From: Cytobacillus sp. IB215665
Lineage (GTDB): Bacteria > Bacillota > Bacilli > Bacillales > SM2101
NCBI RefSeq assembly: GCF_033963835.1
Contig: NZ_JAXBME010000004.1
Coordinates: 357,227-421,226, forward strand
Length of the DNA stretch: 64,000 nt
Direction: 5' to 3'
Both the position numbers and the translations under genes were made by a program. This document shows, in pieces, positions 50,028-59,726 of this stretch. Every line of letters begins with the position of its first letter. Position 1 is the first letter of the stretch. The notes beneath the pieces are model-generated. The model did not search any database, had not been told where the DNA came from, and saw only the letters and a program-made list of their open reading frames with translations.

Positions 50028-50181
50028 AAGGTGTTTTCTCAATGATAGTTTCTTTACGTACCAAAATAAAAACACGTATATCGCGGCACCTTTTCTTCAC
50101 TAAAGACTGTTCCAACCATCTATACACAGCAGTTATTAAACTAATAGTGAAAAAAGCATAAAGTTAACGAAAAGAGCCTTA
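50028..50181 (+). repeat. Interspersed repeat, copy 17 (tandem pair, second)
   Basis: AAGGTGTTTTCTCAATGATAG at the left. AAACACGTATATCGCGGCAC then CTTTTCTTCACTAAAGACTG lie inside. The right end ATAAAGTTAACGAAAAG then AGCCTTA. Its last three bases (TTA) are the stop codon of the minus-strand SUFU gene. Confidence 0.82.
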
Positions 50182-51630
50182 ATAAAAACCGATTTTTTGT
50201 GTATCCTGTTGATCCTCTTGTTTTAAGTTTATTTTTTCAAGTTCAGTAAGTAAACTTTTTCTAGTAGGGTTGAAAACATGAGGTATCTCATTGTTTTGCA
50301 TTAACAATGATTTTTCTTCATTAGCTAATAAATAGGTTATTTCATCGGAGTACAAAGGAAGAACATTAAAGAAATGAACCTTCTTTTGTATATTTATATC
50401 AACTTCAAAAAATTCTCTATCAAACAACAAAGGTGGAAGTAATATAGATCCTGTCATCTTAATATTATTTGTAAAAGGTTCCGCTGGAGCATGCTGGTTG
50501 ATACTCCACAAAGACAGTGGCTCCTCCTCTTTATTTAAGTGAGGGTTTTTAGCAAGGTATTTAAGTAATCGGATTGGAAAGTAGTTATCCTCGTTTGTGA
50601 ATCCTTCGTTAGACACTTCCCATTCTGCAGGCACCGACATCATTAGTTCACTATATTTCCAACCATCCGGTAATTCATGAATAGGGAGGTCGCTCATGCC
50701 CATGGTGATAAAAGTATGGAAAGGTCTAGCTTCAGTGGCTTCTATATGATATATATCGATGCTAACAGTGTCAGAAACTTCTTCTACATATAGATTTTTA
50801 ATCTCCCCTATGTATGTCTCAATATGGTCTTCAATTATGTCTCTAGCATCTATATCCATAGGATGCGAAGAAAGTAAGCTGTCTGTTCCCCATGGGATTT
50901 TTACCCAAGGGCTTAAAGGGTTTTCTAGTAACCAGTTTAACGTTTTATGATATCTTTTCTCCATTTTTTTATTTAAGCTTACTTGTTGCATCCAAAATGT
51001 TGCGCCTGTCATAAAACTTTCTGCATACTCTTTCCAGCCTGAGAACATGTTGGCTGTTTTGATAGATATTTTTTTCAATAACACCTTGCCTTCATCTCCT
51101 GTAATATAACCGAACGCGACGCCATCACATACTAACATAGCTTCACGTGCAAAATCGAATGCAGCTGCCTCGATATGCATGTTATTCGTTTTTGTTTCAT
51201 ACTGAAAGCGGTGCCCTTCGTATTTTAGCCAGTAAATTTGTTTTAACAATGTTCCTCTATCATTGATTCCCCATTCATCTTTAAATTTCTTTTTAAGAAA
51301 TTCTAGTTTGTCCTCAGGTAAGACTTCTGTAAACAAATATACTGAATTATCTTCATTCCAATCTAATTGTAGAATTGGACCATGCATATAAAATTCTACA
51401 AACATCGCTTTTAAGGCGATTCCAAATCTTTCTTCATCAGATTTTTGGTATGCTGTACTCCATAATGATTCATATGTTTTTTCATGTTCGTCTTCTTCGT
51501 GTTTTAACTCTTCTTTGGCTTCTTCAACACCTTCCTTTATGCCTTCTCTAACTCCTTCTAAAATAGTTTTTCCTACTTTCCAAACAATAATAAGACCAAT
51601 GATTGCTGCTACAATCCATTTGATTGCCAT
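50179..51630 (-). CDS. Membrane-anchored SUFU-domain protein (possible immunity protein)
   Basis: A 483-residue protein on the minus strand in an otherwise plus-strand conserved cluster. ATG at 51630 follows GAGAGGAG; a longer in-frame opening runs into a repeat and is rejected. A membrane helix (about 3-20) is followed by an acidic coiled segment (25-50) and a middle region I do not recognise. The C-terminal part resembles the bacterial Suppressor-of-fused (SUFU) domain: RPFHTFITMGMSDLPI, YSELMMSVPAEW, FPIRLLKYLAKNPH, ILLPPLLFD and PLYSDEI. SUFU proteins occur as immunity proteins of polymorphic toxins, but no toxin gene is nearby. Flanked by repeats on both sides. Confidence 0.75.
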   Translation of the reverse strand: MAIKWIVAAIIGLIIVWKVGKTILEGVREGIKEGVEEAKEELKHEEDEHEKTYESLWSTAYQKSDEERFGIALKAMFVEFYMHGPILQLDWNEDNSVYLFTEVLPEDKLEFLKKKFKDEWGINDRGTLLKQIYWLKYEGHRFQYETKTNNMHIEAAAFDFAREAMLVCDGVAFGYITGDEGKVLLKKISIKTANMFSGWKEYAESFMTGATFWMQQVSLNKKMEKRYHKTLNWLLENPLSPWVKIPWGTDSLLSSHPMDIDARDIIEDHIETYIGEIKNLYVEEVSDTVSIDIYHIEATEARPFHTFITMGMSDLPIHELPDGWKYSELMMSVPAEWEVSNEGFTNEDNYFPIRLLKYLAKNPHLNKEEEPLSLWSINQHAPAEPFTNNIKMTGSILLPPLLFDREFFEVDINIQKKVHFFNVLPLYSDEITYLLANEEKSLLMQNNEIPHVFNPTRKSLLTELEKINLKQEDQQDTQKIGFY

Positions 51631-51659
51631 ACGATCATTTCTCCTCTCTGTTATTTTTT

Positions 51660-51823
51660 TAGGCTGTGTTCGTATCAATTTGTTGTCTTTCATACTAAAA
51701 CAGAAGCAAGTATTCGATTAGCCTAGGTTGTTTTGTCTTCTCTAAACAGTTGGTATAGAGTAATATGATTACGTAACTGTCAAGTTTAGTTGAATAGTAA
51801 ACAAGTATACGAAAAGAGCCTTG
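51660..51823 (+). repeat. Interspersed repeat, copy 18
   Basis: The left end TAGGCTGTGTTCGTATCAAT then TTGTTGTCTTTCATAC. TCTTCTCTAAACAGTTGG lies inside. The right end AACAAGTATACGAAAAG then AGCCTTG. It begins 30 bp upstream of the SUFU gene start and fills much of the gap to hflX. Confidence 0.8.
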
Positions 51824-52118
51824 AATTATTTAACCGTAAGCTCGTCTAATATTTTTATGGATGAATAAAAAAATGAGCAAGGTTAAATATATATTCTATA
51901 TATTCTGAATTTTATAATAACAAATTATTAATACCAAAATCTACAAGAAATTAGTCACGTATTACTAATGCTAAAGTCTTATTTTTTCTTTTGATATTCC
52001 ATATTACATGCGAAAACAAACATATACTAATTCATTTCAAATTTGTTCGTGAAAAGTCTTTAGTTTTGATATGATAAAAAAGAGTGTTAATTATTATAAA
52101 AGGGAAGGTACATGGAGT

Positions 52119-53384
52119 TTGAATATAAATACAAATAAAACTGCTGAAACAGCAATATTAGTTGGATGTCAATTGCCCAATTTAAATGATGAAAGATTTA
52201 TGTTTTCGATGGAGGAACTTGCATCTTTAACAAAAACGGCGAATGGGACTGTGGAAGTTGTCGTTACACAGAAAAGAGAGAAAATTCATCCTGCTACATA
52301 TATAGGCAAAGGCAAGGTAGAAGAAATTGTAAAGTTGGAAACCGAAGTAGAACCACAGATTATCATTTTTAATGATGAACTGACACCTAGCCAAATTAGA
52401 AATTTAACAAAGTTATTTCAGGCTAGGGTGATTGATAGAACTCAACTAATCTTAGATATTTTTGCAATGAGGGCTAGATCACGTGAAGGGAAGCTCCAGG
52501 TCGAACTTGCGCAATTACAATATTTACTACCTAGACTCGCGGGCCAAGGTATTTCTTTATCTAGGCTCGGGGGAGGGATTGGTACTAGAGGACCTGGTGA
52601 AACGAAGCTCGAAACAGATAGAAGGCACATCCATCGTCGAGTCGTTGAAATTAAGCAACAGCTCTCGTCGATTGTTCAGCATCGAGTGAGGTACCGTGAA
52701 CGGAGAAAGAAAAACAATGCATTTCAATTATCTTTAGTAGGATATACGAATGCTGGAAAATCAACGCTTTTTAACCGCTTAACAGCAGCTGGTGCTTATG
52801 AAGAAAATGAGTTGTTTGCTACATTAGATCCAATGACGAGAAAGATGTCTATACCATCTGGGATGAATGTACTGTTGACTGATACCGTAGGATTTATTCA
52901 AGACCTTCCTACTACGTTAGTAGCTGCATTTAGATCTACATTAGAAGAGGTCAAAGATGCGGACGTACTCATACATGTTGTTGATTGTTCTAATCCAGAT
53001 TATTTTAATCATGAACAAACTGTATATCAGTTAATAGCAGAGTTAGGCTTTGAAAATATTCCTGTCATAACCGTTTATAATAAGCGCGACAATATTCATC
53101 CAGATTTTGTACCCTCATCAAATACAGAAGTTGTCACAATAAGTGCACATAACGACAATGATGTAATTAAACTGAAAACTTGGCTCGAAAATCGTATAAA
53201 AGACAATATGGTGAAATATCATGTGAAGATTCCAAGCCAAGATGGGAAATTACTGTCAACCATTAAAACGGATACGATTGTAACAGAGACAAAATATGAT
53301 GAAATAGAAGATGTGTATGAATGTACTGGGTATGTATTATCTTCACATATCGCATTCGGTAGACTAAAGAAATATCAAGTTTAG
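52119..53384 (+). CDS. hflX: GTPase HflX
   Basis: A ribosome-associated GTPase that splits stalled or hibernating ribosomes. The product is 421 residues from TTG 52119, the length of B. subtilis YnbA. GTPase motifs are G1 [14 protein letters not shown] near residue 208, G3 [10 protein letters not shown] and G4 NKRD. The N-terminal half holds the glycine-rich [13 protein letters not shown] linker typical of HflX. The frame opens at ATG 52071, but that has no ribosome-binding site, whereas TTG 52119 follows GGAAGGT and TGGAG. Exact start moderately certain. Confidence 0.9.
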   Translation: MNINTNKTAETAILVGCQLPNLNDERFMFSMEELASLTKTANGTVEVVVTQKREKIHPATYIGKGKVEEIVKLETEVEPQIIIFNDELTPSQIRNLTKLFQARVIDRTQLILDIFAMRARSREGKLQVELAQLQYLLPRLAGQGISLSRLGGGIGTRGPGETKLETDRRHIHRRVVEIKQQLSSIVQHRVRYRERRKKNNAFQLSLVGYTNAGKSTLFNRLTAAGAYEENELFATLDPMTRKMSIPSGMNVLLTDTVGFIQDLPTTLVAAFRSTLEEVKDADVLIHVVDCSNPDYFNHEQTVYQLIAELGFENIPVITVYNKRDNIHPDFVPSSNTEVVTISAHNDNDVIKLKTWLENRIKDNMVKYHVKIPSQDGKLLSTIKTDTIVTETKYDEIEDVYECTGYVLSSHIAFGRLKKYQV

Positions 53385-53396
53385 AAAGGGAAGAAC

Positions 53397-54668
53397 ATGT
53401 TTCATAATTTAAGTAATGGAGTGCAAATCTCCGACATAGTAAATAAAGTAGAAGACAAAATACGTAATATCCATGAGCAAATCGATAGGAATATAGAAGC
53501 GAATCAATATCAAGTACTTGAGAGTTTTCGTGGACATAAAATAAGTGACTCGCATTTCATGCCATCAACAGGTTATGGTTATGATGATGTTGGTAGAGAT
53601 ACGCTAGAGAAAGTTTATGCACAAGTTTTTGGAGGCGAAGCCGGATTAGTTCGCCCCCAAATCATATCAGGGACGCATGCCATTTCAATTGCATTATTTG
53701 GTGTGCTTAGACCATTTGATGAGCTTTTGTATATAACTGGGAAGCCGTATGATACTTTAGAGGAGATAGTAGGAATCAGAGGTTCAGGTGTAGGCTCTTT
53801 TAAAGAATATCATATTGGGTATAACAGTATACCGTTAGCTGAAGATGGAAAAATTGATTATAACAACGTAAAAGAAGCGATAAATGAAAAAACTAAAATG
53901 ATTGGTATTCAAAGATCTAAAGGATATGCAAATAGACCCTCGTTTTCAATAAGTGAGATTCAAGAAATGGTCCAATTTGTAAAATCGATTAATGAAGAAA
54001 TCGTCGTCTTTGTTGATAATTGTTATGGTGAATTTGTAGAACAATTGGAGCCTTGTCATATAGGTGCAGACTTAATTGCCGGTTCGTTAATAAAAAATCC
54101 TGGTGGTGGTCTTGCTAAAACAGGTGGTTATATCGTTGGGAAGAAAACTCTTGTTGATGCATGCTCCTATCGAATGACTTCTCCTGGAATAGGTAGTGAA
54201 GCAGGAGCATCATTACATAGTTTGCAAGAAATGTATCAGGGATTTTTTCTCGCACCACATACTGTTGGTCAAGCTTTGAAAGGTGCTGTTTTCACATCAG
54301 CTTTCTTATCTGAAATCGGCATGAACACACATCCTAGCTGGAATAGTCATCGAACAGACCTTATTCAATCAGTCCAATTTGATAATAAAGAAATGATGGT
54401 TGCATTCTGTCAGGCAATCCAATATTGTTCCCCAGTGAACTCTTATGTTACTCCGTACCCTAGCTATATGCCTGGTTATGAAGATGATGTGATCATGGCA
54501 GCCGGTACATTTATACAAGGGTCTAGTATTGAACTATCAGCGGATGGGCCTTTGAGGCCACCATACGTAGCATACGTACAAGGGGGACTCACATATGCTC
54601 ACGTGAAGATAGCGGTTTGTTCTGCAATCAATCATTTGATCGAAAAAAATCTCCTCAAAATAAGCTAA
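53397..54668 (+). CDS. ynbB: YnbB, PLP-dependent methionine gamma-lyase family protein
   Basis: A 423-residue fold-type I PLP enzyme of the family once called aluminium-resistance protein. The cofactor lysine is expected in GSLIKNPGGGLAKTGGY. GEAGLVRPQIISGTHAI and FVDNCYGEFVE (PLP aspartate region) are conserved. It begins 12 bp after hflX behind AAAGGGAAG, so the two form an operon upstream of glnRA, as in B. subtilis. The physiological substrate is not established. Confidence 0.9.
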   Translation: MFHNLSNGVQISDIVNKVEDKIRNIHEQIDRNIEANQYQVLESFRGHKISDSHFMPSTGYGYDDVGRDTLEKVYAQVFGGEAGLVRPQIISGTHAISIALFGVLRPFDELLYITGKPYDTLEEIVGIRGSGVGSFKEYHIGYNSIPLAEDGKIDYNNVKEAINEKTKMIGIQRSKGYANRPSFSISEIQEMVQFVKSINEEIVVFVDNCYGEFVEQLEPCHIGADLIAGSLIKNPGGGLAKTGGYIVGKKTLVDACSYRMTSPGIGSEAGASLHSLQEMYQGFFLAPHTVGQALKGAVFTSAFLSEIGMNTHPSWNSHRTDLIQSVQFDNKEMMVAFCQAIQYCSPVNSYVTPYPSYMPGYEDDVIMAAGTFIQGSSIELSADGPLRPPYVAYVQGGLTYAHVKIAVCSAINHLIEKNLLKIS

Positions 54669-54711
54669 ATAAGAACAGAATGAACTAAAAGAAAATTGTT
54701 GTAATTTTGTG

Positions 54712-54728
54712 TGTTAGATTTTATGACA
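54712..54728. promoter_or_regulatory. GlnR/TnrA box 1
   Basis: TGTTA-N7-TGACA is an exact match to the consensus TGTNA-N7-TNACA and lies just upstream of the glnR -35 element. Confidence 0.9.
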
Positions 54729-54733
54729 TAGTA

Positions 54734-54762
54734 TTGACAAAAAACATAACATGGAATATACT
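54734..54762 (+). promoter_or_regulatory. glnRA promoter with overlapping GlnR box 2
   Basis: TTGACA (54734-54739), a 17-bp spacer and TATACT (54757-54762). A second box, TGACA-N7-TAACA (54735-54751), overlaps the -35 as in the B. subtilis glnRA promoter, giving repression under nitrogen excess. Confidence 0.9.
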
Positions 54763-54793
54763 GAATATAGTAATAAATGATGGAGGTATCATT

Positions 54794-55195
54794 ATGGCTG
54801 ATGAAATCAGAAGGTCCATGCCACTTTTTCCTATAGGAATCGTGATGCAGCTAACCGAATTAACAGCTAGGCAAATTCGATATTACGAAGAGCATGGATT
54901 AGTATCTCCGGCAAGAACCGAAGGAAATCGACGATTGTTTTCATTTAATGACGTTGACAAGCTATTAGAAATTAAAAATCTAATAGATCAAGGTGTCAAT
55001 ATGGCAGGGATTAAGAAACTATTTGCAGGCAATCAAGATGCAAAATCTGTACAAGAAAATGAAGTGGTTAAAGCGAACAAACAAGAACTATCTGAAGATG
55101 AGCTGCGCAAGCTACTAAAAGCTGAATTGATGAATGCTGGAAAGTATAATCGTACAACTCTGAGACAAGGAGATATGTCCCGATTTTTCCATTAA
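54794..55195 (+). CDS. glnR: MerR-family nitrogen regulator GlnR
   Basis: A 133-residue MerR-type repressor of glnRA and other nitrogen genes; its DNA binding is stimulated by feedback-inhibited glutamine synthetase. The N-terminal winged helix contains [19 protein letters not shown], and the C-terminal tail ending [12 protein letters not shown] is the autoinhibitory region that senses GlnA. ATG at 54794 follows TGGAGG; the open frame extends upstream into the operator region without a start signal. Two operator boxes precede it. Confidence 0.96.
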   Translation: MADEIRRSMPLFPIGIVMQLTELTARQIRYYEEHGLVSPARTEGNRRLFSFNDVDKLLEIKNLIDQGVNMAGIKKLFAGNQDAKSVQENEVVKANKQELSEDELRKLLKAELMNAGKYNRTTLRQGDMSRFFH

Positions 55196-55317
55196 TTAAA
55201 ATGTGCATGCAACCGTTAGAAATAAGTAAAATATAGGTGAAATAAATTCTTGAATAGATACATTTCACCAATTTTTATTTAAATAAATTTTTTAAAATCA
55301 AGGGAGGAGCTTTTTTT

Positions 55318-56652
55318 ATGGCAAAGTACACACGAGAAGACATTGTTAAGATGACTGAGGAGGAAAACGTTAGATATATAAGACTACAATTTACTGATTT
55401 ATTAGGAACGATCAAAAATGTTGAAATCCCTACTAGTCAGTTAGAAAAAGCACTTGATAATAAAATGATGTTTGATGGATCTTCAATCGAAGGTTTCGTA
55501 CGTATAGAAGAATCAGATATGTATTTATACCCTGACTTAGATACTTGGGTTGTATTCCCTTGGACATCTGAAAAAGGTAAAGTTGCACGTCTAATTTGTG
55601 ATGTTTACAATCCTGATGGTACTCCATTTGAAGGAGATCCACGTAATAACTTAAAGCGTGTACTTAAAGAAATGGAAGAGCTAGGATTTACTGACTTTAA
55701 TTTAGGAGCGGAACCAGAATTTTTCTTGTTTAAAGTTGATGAAAATGGCGAACCAACTCTTGAATTAAATGATAAAGGTGGCTACTTTGACTTAGCACCA
55801 ACTGATTTAGGTGAAAATTGCCGCCGTGATATCGTTTTAGAACTAGAAGAAATGGGCTTTGATATTGAAGCATCTCACCATGAAGTAGCCCCTGGGCAAC
55901 ATGAAATCGACTTCAAATATGCTGGTGCTTTAAAAGCAGCTGATGATATTCAAACGTTCAAGCTTGTTGTAAAAACGATCGCAAGAAAGCACGGTTTACA
56001 CGCAACATTCATGCCAAAACCACTATACGGTGTAAACGGATCTGGAATGCATGCAAACCTTTCATTATTTGCTAATGGTGAAAATTCATTCTTTGACCCT
56101 ACTGGCGACTTAGAACTTAGTGAAACTGCTCGTCAATTTATCGCTGGTGTTATAAAACATGCACCAAACTTTACAGCTGTTACAAATCCAACAATCAATT
56201 CTTATAAGCGTTTAGTACCTGGTTATGAAGCACCTGTGTATGTTGCATGGTCAGCTCGCAACCGTAGTCCATTAATTCGTATCCCGGCTTCAAGAGGTAT
56301 GAGCACACGTGTAGAAGTACGAAGCGTTGATCCAAGTGCAAACCCATACTTGGCGATGTCAGTATTACTTGCTGCAGGATTAGATGGTATTAAAAACAAA
56401 CTATCAGCTCCAGCACCAATTGACAGAAACATTTATGTAATGAACAAAGCTGAGCGCATAGAAGCTGGTATTGTAGACTTACCTGCAACGCTAGAGCATG
56501 CATTAGAAAACTTAAAGTCTGACGAAGTTATGACTGGTGCGTTAGGTAGACATCTATTCGAGCACTTTGTAGAAGCTAAAGAAATTGAATGGGATATGTT
56601 CCGCACACAAGTTCATCCTTGGGAACGTGACCAATATATGACTTTATATTAA
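55318..56652 (+). CDS. glnA: Glutamine synthetase, type I
   Basis: Makes glutamine from glutamate and ammonia and signals nitrogen status to GlnR and TnrA. The 444-residue length and the arginine in [18 protein letters not shown] (Arg62 region) are those of the GSI-alpha type regulated by feedback, not adenylylation. [32 protein letters not shown] and the latch-forming C-terminus are conserved. ATG follows GGGAGGAG. It is co-transcribed with glnR from the operator-controlled promoter. Confidence 0.98.
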   Translation: MAKYTREDIVKMTEEENVRYIRLQFTDLLGTIKNVEIPTSQLEKALDNKMMFDGSSIEGFVRIEESDMYLYPDLDTWVVFPWTSEKGKVARLICDVYNPDGTPFEGDPRNNLKRVLKEMEELGFTDFNLGAEPEFFLFKVDENGEPTLELNDKGGYFDLAPTDLGENCRRDIVLELEEMGFDIEASHHEVAPGQHEIDFKYAGALKAADDIQTFKLVVKTIARKHGLHATFMPKPLYGVNGSGMHANLSLFANGENSFFDPTGDLELSETARQFIAGVIKHAPNFTAVTNPTINSYKRLVPGYEAPVYVAWSARNRSPLIRIPASRGMSTRVEVRSVDPSANPYLAMSVLLAAGLDGIKNKLSAPAPIDRNIYVMNKAERIEAGIVDLPATLEHALENLKSDEVMTGALGRHLFEHFVEAKEIEWDMFRTQVHPWERDQYMTLY

Positions 56653-56696
56653 AATTAAAATGTTGATTTAACAACGTTTATAAGGGTTAAAATGGC

Positions 56697-56750
56697 GGGT
56701 CAAGTTGTGAGATTTAATTCTCTACTACAACTTGACCCACTTTTGACCCA
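56697..56750. other. Inverted and direct repeats at the glnA/integrase junction
   Basis: GGGTCAAGTTGT (56697-56708) pairs with ACAACTTGACCC (56727-56738), with inner GAGA/TCTC arms; TTGACCCAC then occurs twice in direct repeat (56732-56740 and 56743-56751). The hairpin can terminate glnA and the integrase gene. The TTGACCC motifs resemble arm-type integrase binding sites, an inference from position only. Confidence 0.55.
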
Positions 56751-56769
56751 CCAAAATCCCCAGAAAAAT

Positions 56770-57905
56770 TTACCCCAATAAATCATTCATGTATTCTTCA
56801 TACTTGTCCACCGAAGTGTTTTCAAGCTTTGAAGAAATATGAGAGTATACATTTATACTTTTGTGACCTAATCTTTCTTGAACGAATTTCATGGTAGCGC
56901 CTGATTCCAGTAATAAAACTGCATAAGTATGTCTTAGTCCATGGATTGGCATTTTTTCTAGTCTAGCTTTTTTTAGAATTCTTGAAAATGCATTAAAGAG
57001 AGTAGACTTAGGTTGAAAATTTCCATCTTCACGACAGAATACTAAATCTAATTCATGTTTATCCTCTTCATTAAAGACAATTTTGTTCTCATTGAGAACC
57101 TTCAGATGATTTGATAATTCCTTAACTAGAGACCCACTTATTTTTATTCTTCTTTCCGATTCATATGTTTTAGTTTCTCCAAATAAACTCTCATCTTTAT
57201 TGGCCTGAAAATCTAGAGATTTGTTTACATAGATATAGCCTTCTTTTAGGTCAATATCCTTTATTTGGAGAGCGGCAGCTTCACCTTTCCTCATACCTGT
57301 TTCTATTAGTGTTTTGAAAAACATATAGTAAATATAGCTATCTTTTCTAGCTACTTTTAGAAAATGTGAGATGTTTTCAGATTCAATGTATTGTAAATCT
57401 GCCTTATTTTTAGTTTTACTTTTTGGGATGGTCGCACCTTCACATGGATTACTGTCAATTTTTCTTAATGGATGCACGGCAATTTTCATAGCATTAAACA
57501 TTGTTGTGTGAATGATCTCAATTGTCCTTTTACTGTACCCTTGATCATCTATATGATTTAGGAATTTTTGGTATTTTAAAGGAGTGATATCTTTTAAATT
57601 TGCTTCTTTAAAGTAAGGAATAATTTTTGTTTTGACATTTCTTTCATGAAGAATATAAGTGTTTTTTCTTACATTGTCTTTCTTATATTCGGCTAACCAA
57701 TCGTTAAATAATGTTTTAAGGAAATGGGGGTGTTATCAATTTCTAATCCGTTAAGTACCTTTTTTTCTACTTCTAATGCAGATTTTTGAGCTTCTTTCTT
57801 TGTTTTAAAGCCACCCTTTGATATTTTATTTTGTTTCTTTGTTAGGGGGTCAGTGTATTTGATGCGATATTGCCAAGTGCTCCCACGCTTAAGAAAACTA
57901 GCCAT
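56770..57905 (-). pseudogene. Tyrosine integrase, phage/ICE type, frameshifted
   Basis: The N-terminal part (57905 down to 57693) starts MASFLKRGSTWQYRI and carries the arm-binding AP2-like domain. It shifts frame near 57715-57735 beside a run of five C (minus strand), after which the other frame continues without a break (KTLFNDWLAEYKK onwards) to 56770. Catalytic residues are present: R in TGMRKGEAA, HGLRHTY, and Y in YSHIS. LGHKSINVYSH lacks about four residues usually found before the nucleophile tyrosine. No ribosome-binding site precedes the ATG. Probably inactive. Confidence 0.82.
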
Positions 57906-57907
57906 TT

Positions 57908-58066
57908 AAAGTAGATGAAACTCTAAATAATAGAGCCAAGAAATCTATAGACGAAATAAGAAAAGCAGAATATCTTTTAGATAGAATCCAACAAGATTTA
58001 ACAATAATGCAATTAGCACTTAACAGAAGAAAAATGGTAACTAAACAAGGTAGAATTGCCAAATGA
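57908..58066 (+). pseudogene. Open-frame remnant without start codon
   Basis: A 52-codon open stretch (KVDETLNNRAKKSIDEIRKA then a helix-rich basic tail) that ends at TGA 58064-58066, shortly before the next small gene. It has no start codon and directly abuts the integrase start, so it looks like the C-terminal end of a phage gene cut off by rearrangement. No family recognised; it could also be chance. Confidence 0.3.
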
Positions 58067-58073
58067 GGTGACA

Positions 58074-58172
58074 ATGTTGAGTAATAAAAGTAAAAAGCCT
58101 GAGCTAAAAGGTTGGCTTTTATGGATGATAACTTTAACTTTAGTAGTTGTGATTACCGGATCATTAAAATAG
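58074..58172 (+). CDS. Small phage-like membrane protein (32 aa)
   Basis: ATG at 58074 follows the ribosome-binding site GAGGTGA 3 nt upstream; a second start (TTG) at the next codon is better spaced. The product has a lysine-rich N-terminus and one hydrophobic helix (LLWMITLTLVVVITGSL). A hairpin with a T run follows at 58171-58216. No homologue recognised. Short, but the start signal, helix and terminator together make it plausible as a prophage remnant gene. Confidence 0.45.
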   Translation: MLSNKSKKPELKGWLLWMITLTLVVVITGSLK

Positions 58173-58216
58173 GTAGAACCTTTAGCGTAAAAGAATACAT
58201 GGTTTTACCTATTTTT
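58171..58216 (+). terminator. Terminator-like hairpin after the 32-aa gene
   Basis: AGGTAGAACC pairs with GGTTTTACCT (G-T pairs allowed), followed by ATTTTTA. Confidence 0.55.
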
Positions 58217-58289
58217 ATGTTATCTACTCTTACATAACATCCTCAAATTTTATTCATTACACTTATACTAACTTATAAAGTACCCCTAA

Positions 58290-58325
58290 TTAAAAAACCT
58301 GAGTAGAAATTAATCCACACAGGTT
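58290..58325 (-). terminator. Terminator of the minus-strand secreted-protein gene
   Basis: AACCTG and CAGGTT arms; on the minus strand the second arm is followed by TTTTAA. The loop is long (18 nt), so it may be weak. Confidence 0.5.
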
Positions 58326-58407
58326 AAGAATTGTTTTTTAATATTTATCAACAGTCCTATGTAGGAATGCTATTTAGATTATCGAGACAAGGGATTATCT
58401 AGATTAA

Positions 58408-58731
58408 TTAAAATTGTGTTCCATATCCTTCATAAGTAGCTAACCAGTGATCACTATAGGCAGGGTCGTCCTCTATCCATTCTATTTTAGTTAAATCAAA
58501 ATCTCCACAATATTCATCCCAAGAACAATCAAATATTGTTTTTGGAATATCAGCATCTCGACCATAGTATTTTTTTGTAACTTTAACCCATTTTGTAGGA
58601 GAAACTAATAAATGTGCTTCTCCTTCCACTGCTCGATCTGCTACAGCAGCATTCGATACGTGCGGGATACTCCCAAAAATAGATGCTGTTAATGTTAATA
58701 CAGTTACTGTTTTTAGTATTAATTTTTTCAT
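58408..58731 (-). CDS. Secreted hypothetical protein (107 aa)
   Basis: ATG at 58731 follows AAGGAGTGG. A signal peptide (MKKLILKTVTVLTLTASIFG, cleavage likely near SNAA) leads a mature domain of about 78 residues, acidic and aromatic. It has two cysteines (CSWDEYC) that could form a disulfide. No family recognised. It lies downstream of, and on the same strand as, the M23 endopeptidase gene, so a joint role at the cell surface is possible but unproven. Confidence 0.75.
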   Translation of the reverse strand: MKKLILKTVTVLTLTASIFGSIPHVSNAAVADRAVEGEAHLLVSPTKWVKVTKKYYGRDADIPKTIFDCSWDEYCGDFDLTKIEWIEDDPAYSDHWLATYEGYGTQF

Positions 58732-58832
58732 TAAATAACCACTCCTTAGTTTTGGTTTGTTTTTAAGAAATAGAAAGGTAACAATCTATTCTAGCTAATT
58801 GGTTCCTATCAAAATGGATACTTTTAAACTTA

Positions 58833-59513
58833 CTAGAAATCTATCCAGTCCTCTGGATCAATAGGTGTAGACCCTTTTAGTAGTTCAAAATGTAAATGTA
58901 CATTTGTTGCTTTTCCGGTTGCACCCATTACACCGATCTTATCTCCTGCTAAGACTTTTTGACCTTCTGATACAGAATCCGATGCCAAGTGTTGGTAGCG
59001 AGTTGTGTATGTTGTACCATTAATCTTATGTTCTATATCAACATAGTTCCCTCTTTCGGATTGGTAGCCAATATATGCCACAGTCCCACTTGCACTTGCA
59101 AGAATATCCGTTTTACTACTTGATACGTCTATCCCATTATGCTTTGCTACTTTACCCGTAATTGGATCAGTTCTCTCTCCATAAGGACTTGTTACGGTAT
59201 AACTAGAGCTACTAAGTGGAATTCCAAAACCATCTACCAAAATCCACTTATCACCTAACCAAGTTTTTATCTTATACCAATCTCCATCTTGATCAACTAC
59301 ATCAACTGTTTGAGGTGAAACTGTTGCACCAGTTTTGCTGTAAAAGTTTGCATTGTTGAAAAGTGGTGTTTCTTCCGTCAAAGTTAATTCACTTACAGCA
59401 GCAAGATTAATAGACATAGGTTTTACATCCGCAAGGTTTGCAGCAAGCGCATTACTGACTCCTGATAAAGCGATACTTGTTGCAAAAAATCCAACTGCTA
59501 TTTTTTTGTACAT
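58833..59513 (-). CDS. Secreted M23 (LytM-type) endopeptidase with SH3-like domain
   Basis: A 226-residue exported peptidase. The signal peptide (1-25) ends near NALAA. An SH3b-like segment (about 45-95, QDGDWYKIKTWLGDKWI) precedes the M23 domain (105-226). Zinc residues are visible in HNGIDV and HLHFELL, with YQHLA as the third motif, so it looks active against peptidoglycan cross-bridges. ATG follows AAGGAGGGG. It is transcribed divergently from the ECF sigma gene, which may control it. Confidence 0.9.
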   Translation of the reverse strand: MYKKIAVGFFATSIALSGVSNALAANLADVKPMSINLAAVSELTLTEETPLFNNANFYSKTGATVSPQTVDVVDQDGDWYKIKTWLGDKWILVDGFGIPLSSSSYTVTSPYGERTDPITGKVAKHNGIDVSSSKTDILASASGTVAYIGYQSERGNYVDIEHKINGTTYTTRYQHLASDSVSEGQKVLAGDKIGVMGATGKATNVHLHFELLKGSTPIDPEDWIDF

Positions 59514-59726
59514 AAAATCCCCTCCTTAAATTTCATATGTAAGACGAATGAGTTCACTTTTTGTCGCGTTTTTTTTAAAAAAATTCTAAAAAATAAAAAA
59601 ATTGTGTAAATATTACTAGTTTTTTGTTAGAATAAAGCGGATAATATATGGTAAATTTGACTGGTTAATAACTATTTTTTTGTGATAACATTGTAGGAAA
59701 TTTATTAGGGGGGTGAAATAATTAGT

